This document shows positions 1 through 8,429 of a DNA stretch of 64,000 bases, in pieces. Each line of letters opens with the position of its first letter. Within the stretch, counting starts at the first letter, position 1. The stretch spans positions 186,001 to 250,000 of the forward strand of contig NZ_JAAHIH010000009.1 in NCBI RefSeq assembly GCF_010671925.1, in the 5' to 3' direction. The DNA comes from Moorena sp. SIOASIH (GTDB lineage Bacteria > Cyanobacteriota > Cyanobacteriia > Cyanobacteriales > Coleofasciculaceae). Below the pieces are notes generated by a model, which saw only the letters and a list, made by a program, of their open reading frames with translations, did no database searches and was not told the origin of the DNA. The position numbers were made by a program, and so were the translations under genes.

Positions 1-26
1 TCCCGTAGCGTGCCTCAAAGGCCAAG

Positions 27-58
27 GCTGATAGCTGATAGCTGATAGCTGATAGCTG
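27..58. repeat. Tandem GCTGATA repeat
   Basis: Four to five head-to-tail copies of a 7-base unit (GCTGATA) sit just beyond the 3' end of the first gene. The same unit forms a longer array at about 53095-53155, so this is a dispersed simple repeat of the genome. No coding content is seen. Confidence 0.8.
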
Positions 59-74
59 AATGCTTACGCAAGCC

Positions 75-797
75 CTAACTAGACTTCATGAACTCAACAT
101 CAGAGCGATCGCGATTGTCAGATTTTATATCTAAAACAGAGATAGCTACATAAATACAAAAGATAGAAAAGAAAACCCAAAGAGAATTGAGTCCCCAAAA
201 CTTAATCCAAAAATTGACAAAATGTTCGGTATCTATATTGGGAAAGCCATTTAAAACCTCTGTACCAAAAAACAAAACAGCACCATATAAATCCATTAGT
301 GAAGTAACCAGAATACACAAGCCAGCTTTTCGGGAATTTTTCTTCAGAAGATAAAAAGCATAAAGTGTTAAAGGTCCGCCTATGGTAGCAGTCACCCACT
401 CTAAAATAACAGTAGCAGAGTCTGAGATGAGATAACGGTGATCGGCAACACCATAAGCCCACCATATCCAAGCCCACTTATCTTTTTCCGTGACATTGTG
501 TAGATATGGATGAACAAAACACCAGCTTAACTCCCATGTAACATGAGCAATTCCCGATATTAATAACCAAATGCTGCAAATAGTTATTAGTTTTTCTGCT
601 CTTGTCCGGTTTCCTTCCTTCGAGTATAACCAGGGGGATAGCAACAGCCCTAGCAAGGAAATGATCAGTATAGTAGAAGCAATATTTGAAGAAGTTACTG
701 GGTCTGCTTTGAACAAGATTATCAGGGCGAGTGCCCCTGGAACACAAACAAGTGCTGCCACCACAGTTATGATTTGAACTACTCGAATTATTGTCAT
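75..797 (-). CDS. EBP-like sterol delta8-delta7 isomerase (EXPERA-type membrane protein)
   Basis: This 240-residue polytopic membrane protein resembles emopamil-binding protein, which moves the sterol ring-B double bond from C8 to C7. The catalytic pattern of the family is visible: His85 and Glu89 four residues apart (human His76/Glu80), Glu133 in a VILEWVTAT segment followed by GPL (human Glu122 region), a YGxVLFFGTE segment at 171-180, and Asn204/Trp207 in GLNSLW (human Asn193/Trp196). Length fits the family (about 230). At least four hydrophobic segments are evident. It is the last gene of the minus-strand sterol cluster, about 500 bases beyond the methyltransferase, so it may have its own promoter. 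Family and residue match are seen by eye; substrate is inferred from the neighbouring cyclase, CYP51 and sterol reductase. A TMEM97-like non-enzymatic member is less likely because the catalytic residues are kept. Confidence 0.85.
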   Translation of the reverse strand: MTIIRVVQIITVVAALVCVPGALALIILFKADPVTSSNIASTILIISLLGLLLSPWLYSKEGNRTRAEKLITICSIWLLISGIAHVTWELSWCFVHPYLHNVTEKDKWAWIWWAYGVADHRYLISDSATVILEWVTATIGGPLTLYAFYLLKKNSRKAGLCILVTSLMDLYGAVLFFGTEVLNGFPNIDTEHFVNFWIKFWGLNSLWVFFSIFCIYVAISVLDIKSDNRDRSDVEFMKSS

Positions 798-1119
798 ATT
801 AGCTGTAGATTAATACACAAAATAGATTATACACAATTAGTATTGGATGTACTGACAAACAAGCAATATAGCACTACGTGCATACATACCTTAGGATAAT
901 TTACTATTGCTATGTGATTAGTCATTAGTCATTGGTTATTGGTGATTATCTGCCCATTATTTATTGCCTGTTCAGACAGTCATCATTTTTTAAAGTCACC
1001 TTGAACTGCTATAAAATAGCCTAATCATAGCCCTTAGCACTATATTGAGTAGTCCAAGACTCAAAACAAAAGATCTGAAGCAAATTTTAGTAAATCGCAA
1101 ATGTAAATTCACGGAAAAT

Positions 1120-1194
1120 AAGGGTGGTAGCTCTCGTCAACCAGGAGACAAACAGGTCTCTTGCAGCGATCGCCATATAGCAGCTAGCACCCTT
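1120..1194. terminator. Inverted repeat downstream of the methyltransferase gene
   Basis: Thirteen-base arms (AAGGGTGGTAGCT at 1120-1132 and AGCTAGCACCCTT at 1182-1194, one mismatch) enclose a second small stem, GAGAC/GTCTC (1145-1149 with 1156-1160). It lies 3' of the minus-strand methyltransferase gene, so it could act as a bidirectional terminator. No T-run follows closely, so a small mobile hairpin or structured RNA is also possible. The rest of 798-1297 shows no gene. Confidence 0.4.
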
Positions 1195-1297
1195 GGCTAA
1201 ATACTGCTTTAAAGGGACTTTACCGATGTCCACATGTTTGGCTGAAATGTCATATGGCAGAAATTATAAAAAACTTTGCGATCTACTACAAATATAG

Positions 1298-2068
1298 TTA
1301 TGGCTTCTTTGCTGAAGCCATAAGATAATGTTTTACAGAAGAATTTAGCATACCATCATATACAGTCATGTATTGGCGAAAAGTTGGCTCATCAACTTTT
1401 TCTGCCGAAAACTGATCCTGGAGCCAACTCATCATACGTCGGCAATATTCTCCCCAAGACTGATTTGTTACGTCAATAAGTTCCACCTGTTTGAATCCTG
1501 CTTGTAGGTAAGTATCTTTGTACTCCTCCATATTTCTGACATTGTTCTTCAAAGGCACTAGCCATTCACCTACCCACTGGGTACTTTCAAAGATAATGTC
1601 GGCTAGTACTAGATGACCACCTGGCTTCAATATGCGCCAAGCTTCCTGTAAAAATTCATTTCTTGTATCAAAGTGGAAGGCAGCCTCAACACAAATGATG
1701 TTATCAAACGAATTATCTTCAAACTCCATCTTCACTGCATTCATAACAATGAATGTGCAGCCTGGTGCGTTCAATCTACATTTTTCAACTTGTTTTTGAG
1801 AAATGTTGATACCCACGACATTACTAGCTGGATAATAGTTGAGAAGATGATTGGTAGTGGCACCTAAGCCACAGCCAACATCAAGTATTTTGCCCTTTTT
1901 GTCAGGAATGAATTCTAAAAGCTTATCTACAATATTCTCGCAGGCTTCCTCTTGATTTAGAGTGTCAGAAAGCCAGAAGCCAACATTAAAAAAATCTTTT
2001 TTAAAGTAGGATTTTCTTTCTAAACAATAGAAAATCATCTCATCATATTGACTAACAAAATCGTTCAT
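1298..2068 (-). CDS. Class I SAM-dependent methyltransferase, possible sterol methyltransferase
   Basis: 256 residues with a Rossmann-type methyltransferase core: motif I ILDVGCGLG at residues 61-69, an acidic/VVGINIS strand near 84, and the segment around LKPGGHLVLADI near 147 that marks UbiE/tocopherol/sterol-type methyltransferases. The start is supported by an AGGAGAG ribosome site about 8 bases upstream. The aromatic YEYGWG motif of eukaryotic C24 sterol methyltransferases is not seen, so a standard SMT cannot be claimed; bacterial sterol methyltransferases are known to be divergent. It sits downstream of three Rieske genes in the sterol cluster, on the same strand. Likely job: C-methylation of the side chain or ring, or O-methylation of the finished steroid. 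Family is certain, substrate is inference. Confidence 0.8.
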   Translation of the reverse strand: MNDFVSQYDEMIFYCLERKSYFKKDFFNVGFWLSDTLNQEEACENIVDKLLEFIPDKKGKILDVGCGLGATTNHLLNYYPASNVVGINISQKQVEKCRLNAPGCTFIVMNAVKMEFEDNSFDNIICVEAAFHFDTRNEFLQEAWRILKPGGHLVLADIIFESTQWVGEWLVPLKNNVRNMEEYKDTYLQAGFKQVELIDVTNQSWGEYCRRMMSWLQDQFSAEKVDEPTFRQYMTVYDGMLNSSVKHYLMASAKKP

Positions 2069-2235
2069 TTTGCTCTCTCCTACTTAATAGGTTTAATGCT
2101 TCGGATTACAACGAATATGTTGACAATAGGTTGCCAATCTTAATCTTGTAAATTTAACTAAAAAAAATTTTTTTTTATGGTAATACTTCAGGAAACTTCA
2201 ACCAATCAAAGTCTGGATTTAATTCTGACATCTTG

Positions 2236-3267
2236 CTACAACATCTGTACTACAGCTTTGGTTATAACAGGCTGTTCGGCGTAGAACTGACGTGCCCAGT
2301 GCCGATATTGAGCAATGGGTGCATCCCCATCGCAAAAATTAGGCACAGTTGGATAAATCTTATTTTCTAAAATTGGAATATCTTGCTGAATCTCTTGTTG
2401 TAACCGCTTGATAAGGTTTTGTTTCACTGCAAATGTTACAATTGGATTTAGAAGTTTTTGAAGACTTATAACTGCATGAACTTCAATATATTCCCTATCA
2501 ATAGGAGTCATAAAAAACATAAGCAGTACGTTCACATCGATTCTCATCTTGGCACAAACTCGTATCAATTTGCAGCCCAATCCGTAACAGGTAATATCTG
2601 ACAATGTTTCTTCCGGTGTTGCCAACAAGATTTGGCTACCCAAAAACTTTCCTCCCTGACGAGAAGCGCGCCACTTCAGTACTGATCCTTCTACTTCCAA
2701 CGGCTCAGTTTTCACGGTATCCCATGTAATATGTACAAAGGGAAGATGGGCATAATCGACGGCATTCTCAATAATTTCTTGAATATGTGTACGGATTTTC
2801 CAACTTTGACCTAGGCGAAACGGAGTCCATTCTCTGGATGTATATTCTGGTAGTTCTGGTACTGCCCAAGTTGGTTTTTCTCCCTGAGCATGATAGTAAA
2901 CCATGATCACCCCATTCACTTCACAAATAGGCCATGTAGAAATTTGAGCCTTTGGTGGGATTTTATTGGCATAAGGAATATCAACACATTGCCCCTGACC
3001 GTTAAAACACCAGCCATGAAAGGGACACTGAATAATGTCTCCCTTGACTTTGCCGCCATAACCCAGATGTGCTCCCAGGTGTGGACAATGGGCATCGAGA
3101 AGGTGAACTTCACCTTGTTGAGTGCGGAAAACCACCAGGTCTCTACCAAAATAGCGGAGTGGTTTGACCTGACCTGGGCGCAGTTCGTCACTGTAGGCAA
3201 TACGGAACCAGCCGTTCGGAAAAGATGTAAACGGAAAACGGGATTTCAACATAGATACTGCTTGCAT
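2236..3267 (-). CDS. Rieske non-heme iron oxygenase 1 (SdmA/Neverland/KshA type)
   Basis: 343 residues. The N-terminal Rieske [2Fe-2S] domain has Cys61-x-His63 and Cys81-x2-His84. The catalytic domain has the mononuclear-iron set Asp171-x2-His174-x4-His179, and the C-terminus carries the GDAPIxxYRxWxxQFY signature shared with its two paralogues. This architecture is found in sterol C4 demethylase SdmA, cholesterol 7-desaturase Neverland/DAF-36 and steroid 9-alpha-hydroxylase KshA. Of three Rieske genes in this cluster it is the furthest downstream. No reductase or ferredoxin gene lies beside it, so electrons must come from elsewhere. The first ATG is used, although Met6 matches the N-terminus of the paralogues better. 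Substrate position on the steroid is not determinable from sequence. Confidence 0.88.
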   Translation of the reverse strand: MQAVSMLKSRFPFTSFPNGWFRIAYSDELRPGQVKPLRYFGRDLVVFRTQQGEVHLLDAHCPHLGAHLGYGGKVKGDIIQCPFHGWCFNGQGQCVDIPYANKIPPKAQISTWPICEVNGVIMVYYHAQGEKPTWAVPELPEYTSREWTPFRLGQSWKIRTHIQEIIENAVDYAHLPFVHITWDTVKTEPLEVEGSVLKWRASRQGGKFLGSQILLATPEETLSDITCYGLGCKLIRVCAKMRIDVNVLLMFFMTPIDREYIEVHAVISLQKLLNPIVTFAVKQNLIKRLQQEIQQDIPILENKIYPTVPNFCDGDAPIAQYRHWARQFYAEQPVITKAVVQML

Positions 3268-3380
3268 GTAGAAGGAAGTTAGGTCGCTAAAAGTTTACAA
3301 TAATCAATTGGTTAGTCAGTTTTTAGACTTTTTTGCGGAATGTTGAATAACAAATGACAAAGCAGAGGCAGAATCGTCTT

Positions 3381-3497
3381 ATATCATGTCCGGATAATTA
3401 GTTATAAAAAACCATTACCCTTGAAACCTTACTCCTTTACTTCAGCATAGCTGCCTTCGATACACTTTTATTATGGGTATTCAACCGGACTTGATAT
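3381..3497. mobile_element. MITE-like element, ATATCA-GTCCGG termini (copy 1)
   Basis: A ~117-base element with terminal inverted repeats ATATCATGTCCGG and CCGGACTTGATAT. A second copy with the same ends and largely the same interior lies at 11200-11330. This one sits between two Rieske genes of the sterol cluster. No coding capacity; a non-autonomous miniature element is the simplest reading. Confidence 0.75.
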
Positions 3498-3503
3498 TAC
3501 AGG

Positions 3504-4511
3504 TTAAACCTGAGATTTTACAGGGGCGCTGCTGTAGAACTGACTAGCCCAGCGTCGAAATTTTATAATTGGTCCGTCTCCCTCACACATTAAGGGATTC
3601 GTTAAGTAAAGCTTGTTTTCCCAAAGCGGGATATCTTTATCTGCTTCTTGATGAAACACTTGAAGCGTTTGCTCTGCCACCGCAGCGGTCATCTCTTCGC
3701 TAGGAAGCTTTTTGAGGCTAAAAAGATAATTATAATCTAAATATTCCCCATCAATTGGAGTATCGTAGAACACTACCATATACTCGTATTCAAACGGCAT
3801 TTTGACATGGTATCGATGCACGATATGGCCTAGCCCATATAGCGTTTGTTCGATGTAGGCTTTTGTTTCCGGACTGGAAGGAATATTTTTTGAACTGGCG
3901 CTGTAGCTCCACTTCAAAACCTGATTGTCTATATGCAGAGTGCCGCTTTCAACAGAATCAACTAAATGCGTACCATATAGATGCCCGACATCAATCAGGT
4001 TTTCTTTTGTTTCCTGTAGGTGCGAACGGATTTTGCGCCGACTGACAACCTTAAAAGGAATCCATTCTGACGAAGTTAGTTCGGGCAGTGGTGGTATTTC
4101 CCAAGTTGGGAGTTTTCCTTCCCCATGATAGTAAACCATGATTACCCCATTTAATTCACGCACTGGCCAAGGGGAAATCGCTGCTTTGGATGGAATTTTA
4201 TTGCCATAGGGGATATCGACACATTGCCCATCAGTGTTAAAGCACCAACCATGAAATGGACATCGGAGAACTTCGCCTTTCACTGTACCCCCATGACCTA
4301 GGTGAGTCCCTAAATGAGGACAATAGGCATCAAAAACGTGGGGCGTACCCTGCTCTGTGCGAAAAAGAACTAACTCTTTGCCAAAGTAATGGAGCGGTTT
4401 AACTTCGCCAAAGCTCAGTTCATCGCTATAGGCGACCCGGAACCAACCATTGGCAAATGGTGTGAAGGGAAAACGGGATACTTGAGTATTTGCGGTCATT
4501 GCTAATTCCAT
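3504..4511 (-). CDS. Rieske non-heme iron oxygenase 2 (SdmA/Neverland/KshA type)
   Basis: 335 residues with Rieske ligands Cys64/His66 and Cys84/His87, mononuclear-iron ligands Asp174, His177 and His182, and the C-terminal EGDGPIxxFRRW motif. Its N-terminal half is close to Rieske proteins 1 and 3, while the catalytic half is clearly more divergent, which fits duplication followed by a change of regiospecificity. It begins 31 bases after the sterol-reductase gene and is probably cotranscribed with it. Met5 is an alternative start. Role inferred: one of the C4-methyl oxidations, a ring-B desaturation or a ring hydroxylation. Confidence 0.87.
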   Translation of the reverse strand: MELAMTANTQVSRFPFTPFANGWFRVAYSDELSFGEVKPLHYFGKELVLFRTEQGTPHVFDAYCPHLGTHLGHGGTVKGEVLRCPFHGWCFNTDGQCVDIPYGNKIPSKAAISPWPVRELNGVIMVYYHGEGKLPTWEIPPLPELTSSEWIPFKVVSRRKIRSHLQETKENLIDVGHLYGTHLVDSVESGTLHIDNQVLKWSYSASSKNIPSSPETKAYIEQTLYGLGHIVHRYHVKMPFEYEYMVVFYDTPIDGEYLDYNYLFSLKKLPSEEMTAAVAEQTLQVFHQEADKDIPLWENKLYLTNPLMCEGDGPIIKFRRWASQFYSSAPVKSQV

Positions 4512-4542
4512 AAGTATAAAGGCGATATTAAAGTAATAGGAT

Positions 4543-5676
4543 TTAGTACAGGAAAGGAATCATTCTAAATTGAGCTCGATCGCAATAGGTTTCCCACAAC
4601 TTTCCGTACTTGGCACGACAGCGTTGCTCGTCGCGCCAGGACCGATGGATCAGGAGCGAGCAGAGCCACAAAGGAAGCAGATAGGGAACTATCGATTGAG
4701 TTCCCGTTGTCAGAGCGATCGCCAGATAAACGCCAATTTCTCCGGTATAGTTCAGTTTCCGTCCCACTCCCCACCAACCTGAAATTAACAGTTTTCCCTG
4801 TAAGCTTTGAGCTGGCTTGCCCCAAATCTCTGCGTTGGGGTCTTTCTTAAAGCGATGCTTCTGGAGATTTGCCCCTCGAAATAGCCACAAACTGAAGCAA
4901 TAAAGCAAACAGATGCCAATAACTATGGCTATAGGCAGCGGTGAGATTTTATCGATTAGAAACCAGCCAGCAATACTATAGAAAAATGGCACCAAAACCA
5001 AATCGCCCCAGATCAGCATGAATCCAAATCTTTCGGCAATTATATCCCACATCGACAAGGCGCATTCCTCATAGTAATAATGACTGGCCAGATAAGTCCA
5101 CCAAAATATTTCAAAGAGCCACATTTGCAGAGAAACCTGTCCGTAGGTTTCATATTGCACATAGGCAAAGGAAGTATTGAGCAGTCCTAAACCAATTAAA
5201 GAGGGCTGGTAGGCAAAGAATTTTAAATCTACGCCGAGCCAAGTTGGATTCAGTTCAACGCCCAACCACAAATCGCCGAAAAGTTTGCCCAATGATATTT
5301 TTTCTGATAATTCCTTATGGTTGGGCTGAGAATTCAAGTCTTGTCTCTGCTTGCCACCTAAATATAAAACCAATGTCCAAGCCAAAGCAAAGCCATTAGC
5401 AACAATTAACAATTCCCAAAAATATTGATGAATAAAAGCTAAAGACCAGTTAAATAATAAGGTAGATATCCCGATCAAAAAAGTAACTAATCCAAATAAT
5501 ATAAGACCATTGAGTTTATAGGATTTTTTAGTACCATCTGCTTCTGTATAGCGACTTTGATATATTTTTCCAGGCAAAAATCTCGCGGCAGCAAACAGGG
5601 TGACCGTAAAGCCAACAAAAATAAATATTGCATCCAATAGCCGAGACAGATTAACTGACTGTAAAATATCGTTCAT
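4543..5676 (-). CDS. ERG24/ERG4-family sterol reductase, probably sterol C14 reductase
   Basis: A 377-residue polytopic membrane protein with the C-terminal hallmarks of the ERG4/ERG24/DHCR7 family: FRGANLQKHRFKK (266-278), LLISGWWGVGRKLNYTGE (296-313), HRSWRDEQRCRAKYG (344-358) and a YC..........IPFLY end. The mid-region (ELNPTWLGVDLKFF, then FGFMLIWGDLVLVPFFYS) also follows the family pattern. These enzymes reduce sterol double bonds with NADPH. CYP51 demethylation creates a delta14 bond and a cyp51 gene is three genes away, so C14 reduction is the likeliest role; delta7 or delta24(28) reduction remains possible. The protein is slightly shorter than eukaryotic homologues (about 420-440). 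It lies between Rieske genes 3 and 2 on the same strand. Confidence 0.87.
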   Translation of the reverse strand: MNDILQSVNLSRLLDAIFIFVGFTVTLFAAARFLPGKIYQSRYTEADGTKKSYKLNGLILFGLVTFLIGISTLLFNWSLAFIHQYFWELLIVANGFALAWTLVLYLGGKQRQDLNSQPNHKELSEKISLGKLFGDLWLGVELNPTWLGVDLKFFAYQPSLIGLGLLNTSFAYVQYETYGQVSLQMWLFEIFWWTYLASHYYYEECALSMWDIIAERFGFMLIWGDLVLVPFFYSIAGWFLIDKISPLPIAIVIGICLLYCFSLWLFRGANLQKHRFKKDPNAEIWGKPAQSLQGKLLISGWWGVGRKLNYTGEIGVYLAIALTTGTQSIVPYLLPLWLCSLLIHRSWRDEQRCRAKYGKLWETYCDRAQFRMIPFLY

Positions 5677-5774
5677 TTTCTATGTGCGATCTTAATATTA
5701 GCCCGCGTAAGCTGCGATCGAACCATTCCATAATTATTCATTTTTTCGCTCCTATAAAAAATTAATGAGAAAAG

Positions 5775-6794
5775 TCACGACTGCTGTACTAGAACTTTGG
5801 CGAGATTCTTTTGTTCTGAGTAAAACTGGCGAACCCAGCGTCGATATTCTCGAATCGGGCCATCACCCTCACAGAGGTTAGGAGTACTTCGGTAAAGCTT
5901 GTTTTCCCACATCGGCATATCTTGATAAATGGCAAGTTCAGCTTCACGAGCGGGATCATGACCGATAAATCGAGTAATCACTCGATTCACTATTTTCTTA
6001 ACCCCAAAAATTCCTTGTAGTTCAATATATTCCTCATCAATAGGTGTGGGAAACAGATCAAATAGTATCCATACTCCTCCCAATACATTTACACGGACGC
6101 GGGTTGCCAAAAACCCTAAACCATAGCAGGTAAACTCATGAGAAACAGTTAACTTTGGGTTAATCATCGGAATTGGAAATTTATTTTTGTAGGTTGGATT
6201 GGTGCGGTAGGTAAAAACTGGCCCTTTGATTTCTGGAGGCGTTCCCCGCTCAAAGTCCTTGACAGCTTGAGGATGACGACAAGTCAGGTGAGCAATGTCC
6301 GAACCGTTTTCTCCAATTTCTTGAACATGAGTTTTAATGTTCCGCCAGCTGATGCGCTTGAGCATTACCCATTCTTCTGAGTTGTATTCGGGGAGTTGTG
6401 GCATTTCCCAGGTTGGTTGCTCTTGATCACGACTGTAGTACATCATTATTAAGCCGTTGACTTCTCTAACTGGCCAAGCTCGAATCCTTGCCTTTGGTGG
6501 AATTTTGCTGGCATAAGGAATATCAACGCATTGCCCCTGACCATCCAAGCACCAACCGTGGAAAGGACATTGGATTGTTTCCCCCTTGATTTTGCCACCA
6601 TGACCCAGATGGGCTCCCAGATGGGGACAATGAGCATCGAGAACGTGGGCTTGACCCTGTTGGGTGCGGAACAGCACTAGGTCTCGACTAAAATAGCGCA
6701 GTGGTTTGACCTGACCCGGACGCAGTTCGTCACTGTAGGCTATTCGGAACCAGCCACTAGGAAAAGATGTAAACGGAAAACGGGATGCGATCAT
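5775..6794 (-). CDS. Rieske non-heme iron oxygenase 3 (SdmA/Neverland/KshA type)
   Basis: 339 residues from the ATG at 6794. That start aligns the N-terminus (MIASRFPFTS) with the paralogue MLKSRFPFTS and replaces a weaker upstream TTG at 6833. Rieske ligands are Cys56/His58 and Cys76/His79; mononuclear-iron ligands are Asp166, His169 and His174; the C-terminus has EGDGPIREYRRW. It is close to Rieske 1 over the N-terminal half. It follows cyp51 by about 190 bases, then the sterol-reductase gene follows by about 100. Role inferred to be steroid-ring oxidation; which of the three does C4 demethylation cannot be told. Confidence 0.87.
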   Translation of the reverse strand: MIASRFPFTSFPSGWFRIAYSDELRPGQVKPLRYFSRDLVLFRTQQGQAHVLDAHCPHLGAHLGHGGKIKGETIQCPFHGWCLDGQGQCVDIPYASKIPPKARIRAWPVREVNGLIMMYYSRDQEQPTWEMPQLPEYNSEEWVMLKRISWRNIKTHVQEIGENGSDIAHLTCRHPQAVKDFERGTPPEIKGPVFTYRTNPTYKNKFPIPMINPKLTVSHEFTCYGLGFLATRVRVNVLGGVWILFDLFPTPIDEEYIELQGIFGVKKIVNRVITRFIGHDPAREAELAIYQDMPMWENKLYRSTPNLCEGDGPIREYRRWVRQFYSEQKNLAKVLVQQS

Positions 6795-6985
6795 TGTTAT
6801 TAATAGAATTGAATGTAGCTTTTCACAAAACAAACAAGGGAATCTCTAATCAATTCAAATGCACTTCCAAAAAAGGGTAAACCTTTTACCCAAGGCGGTT
6901 TAGGTAATTTACTAGCTTTGTTTCGGCGATTGTTTTATTCATCAGTTCATAGTCTTTTCGATTGAAATTAACAAGCATTAGAGAC

Positions 6986-8347
6986 TTACTTGCGCTGATA
7001 ACGCACTAAACAGGGTTGCCGTGGCCCTACAACCCAAGTTGTATAGTTTGGCTCGTAGCTGCCTTGAACCAACTCCAAATCAAATTGCTGTAAGAGAATG
7101 CTCCAAATGACTTTAACTTGCTGATAAGCAAACGCCTCACCAATACAGCGGTGTCGTCCACCGCCAAATCCAATCAGAGCATATCTATGCTGTCTGTGTT
7201 CCTCTCGTCCGGGAGCAAAACGGCTGGGATCGTAGCGATCAGGATTTGGAAACACTTCAGCTATCCTATGGGAGACCGCCGATGAAACCATGACTAAACC
7301 CCCCGCTGGCATTGTATATTCTTCATACTCAAAATCCTCTAAAATTTGTCGCATCAGCATGACCAGTGGCGGACGCATCCGTTCGGCTTCTCGAATCGCA
7401 CTTTCCAAATCAGACAATCGACCCAGCGCCGTGAGGGACATTTCTGGATTTTCCCCAAAAACCTGTTTTTGCTCCTGTAAAATTGTCGGAAGATACTGAG
7501 GATGTTGTAACAACAATATGCCCGTCCAAGCTGCTAATACAGCACTAGTATGCTGTCCGGCAAACAACAGGGTAAGTAATAAGCCTGTAATATTATCTTC
7601 CGATAAGGCAGTACCATCAGAATATTGAGCTGCGATCAAGGTTTGTAGGAAGTCTTCTGTCTCTATGCCTTGGTTGCGTCGATTGGCAACGATCTCGGCA
7701 ATTAATTCCACCATGCGAATGCGAGCTTTGTCCCGGCGCTTGAAAGAAGGCAGGGGTAAATAAGGCCAGAAAAAGCCCAGGAGGTGGAGTGCGCCTTCTA
7801 TGTCATGGTACAAGTGGGCAAACTCAGTTGTGAGATGGGTGCGGAACTCTTCACCAATTAGACAACGACCCGCAATAAAAATTGTCAGCTCATTACAGGC
7901 GGAAAGCAGGTCTATCTCTCCAGAACTTCCCCAAGAATCAAAGTATGCCTGTGCTTCTTGAGCCATGAACTGAGCATAGGTTCGCATTCGCTCCTCCCGT
8001 AGTGCAGGAAAAACAAACCCTATCTGTTCGCTCATAATTTCGGGACTGGCATCATAGGCAATGCCTTTGCCAAAAATCGGAATCGTAAATTTGTAGGCTT
8101 CCCTAGCGCTGAGTTGGTGGTCGGGAGCCTTGAAAAAAGCTTGATTGGCATTGGGTCCGGTAAGTACGGTGACTTGTTTTCCGATCAGATAAAAGGAAAA
8201 AATATCGCCAAACTGTTGTCGTCCTTTGTGCAGCAATCCCACCGGATCGCGAGCAAATTCTAAAGCATGGCCAAGATAAGGAAGTCCATGACTCAATCTG
8301 GGAGGATATTTCTTGGTCGGGTGGGAGGGGGTATAAGTTGTGGCCAT
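6986..8347 (-). CDS. cyp51: CYP51-type sterol 14-alpha-demethylase
   Basis: A 453-residue P450 with clear CYP51 signatures: the substrate-recognition segment Tyr85-x-Phe-x-x-Pro-x-Phe-Gly-Lys-Gly-x-x-Tyr-Asp (85-99), the I-helix AGQHTS at 263-268, ExxR at 320-323, and the haem loop FGGGRHRCIGEAFA with Cys401. The region LPLPSFKRRDKAR (197-209) also matches animal CYP51. CYP51 removes the 14-alpha-methyl group of lanosterol-type sterols in three oxidations, leaving a delta14 bond. Its presence is the strongest evidence that the cyclase product here is a true 14-methyl sterol rather than a hopanoid. It is 82 bases downstream of the KstD-like gene. No dedicated redox partner is seen nearby. Soluble form is likely: no N-terminal membrane anchor is evident. 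Confidence 0.93.
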   Translation of the reverse strand: MATTYTPSHPTKKYPPRLSHGLPYLGHALEFARDPVGLLHKGRQQFGDIFSFYLIGKQVTVLTGPNANQAFFKAPDHQLSAREAYKFTIPIFGKGIAYDASPEIMSEQIGFVFPALREERMRTYAQFMAQEAQAYFDSWGSSGEIDLLSACNELTIFIAGRCLIGEEFRTHLTTEFAHLYHDIEGALHLLGFFWPYLPLPSFKRRDKARIRMVELIAEIVANRRNQGIETEDFLQTLIAAQYSDGTALSEDNITGLLLTLLFAGQHTSAVLAAWTGILLLQHPQYLPTILQEQKQVFGENPEMSLTALGRLSDLESAIREAERMRPPLVMLMRQILEDFEYEEYTMPAGGLVMVSSAVSHRIAEVFPNPDRYDPSRFAPGREEHRQHRYALIGFGGGRHRCIGEAFAYQQVKVIWSILLQQFDLELVQGSYEPNYTTWVVGPRQPCLVRYQRK

Positions 8348-8429
8348 AACGATGGTTAATAATGTTTTTAATCTGTTAGTTAATTGAACGGTTCATTAAA
8401 GGTTAATTGAAGGCTGATTAAAAGTTTTG

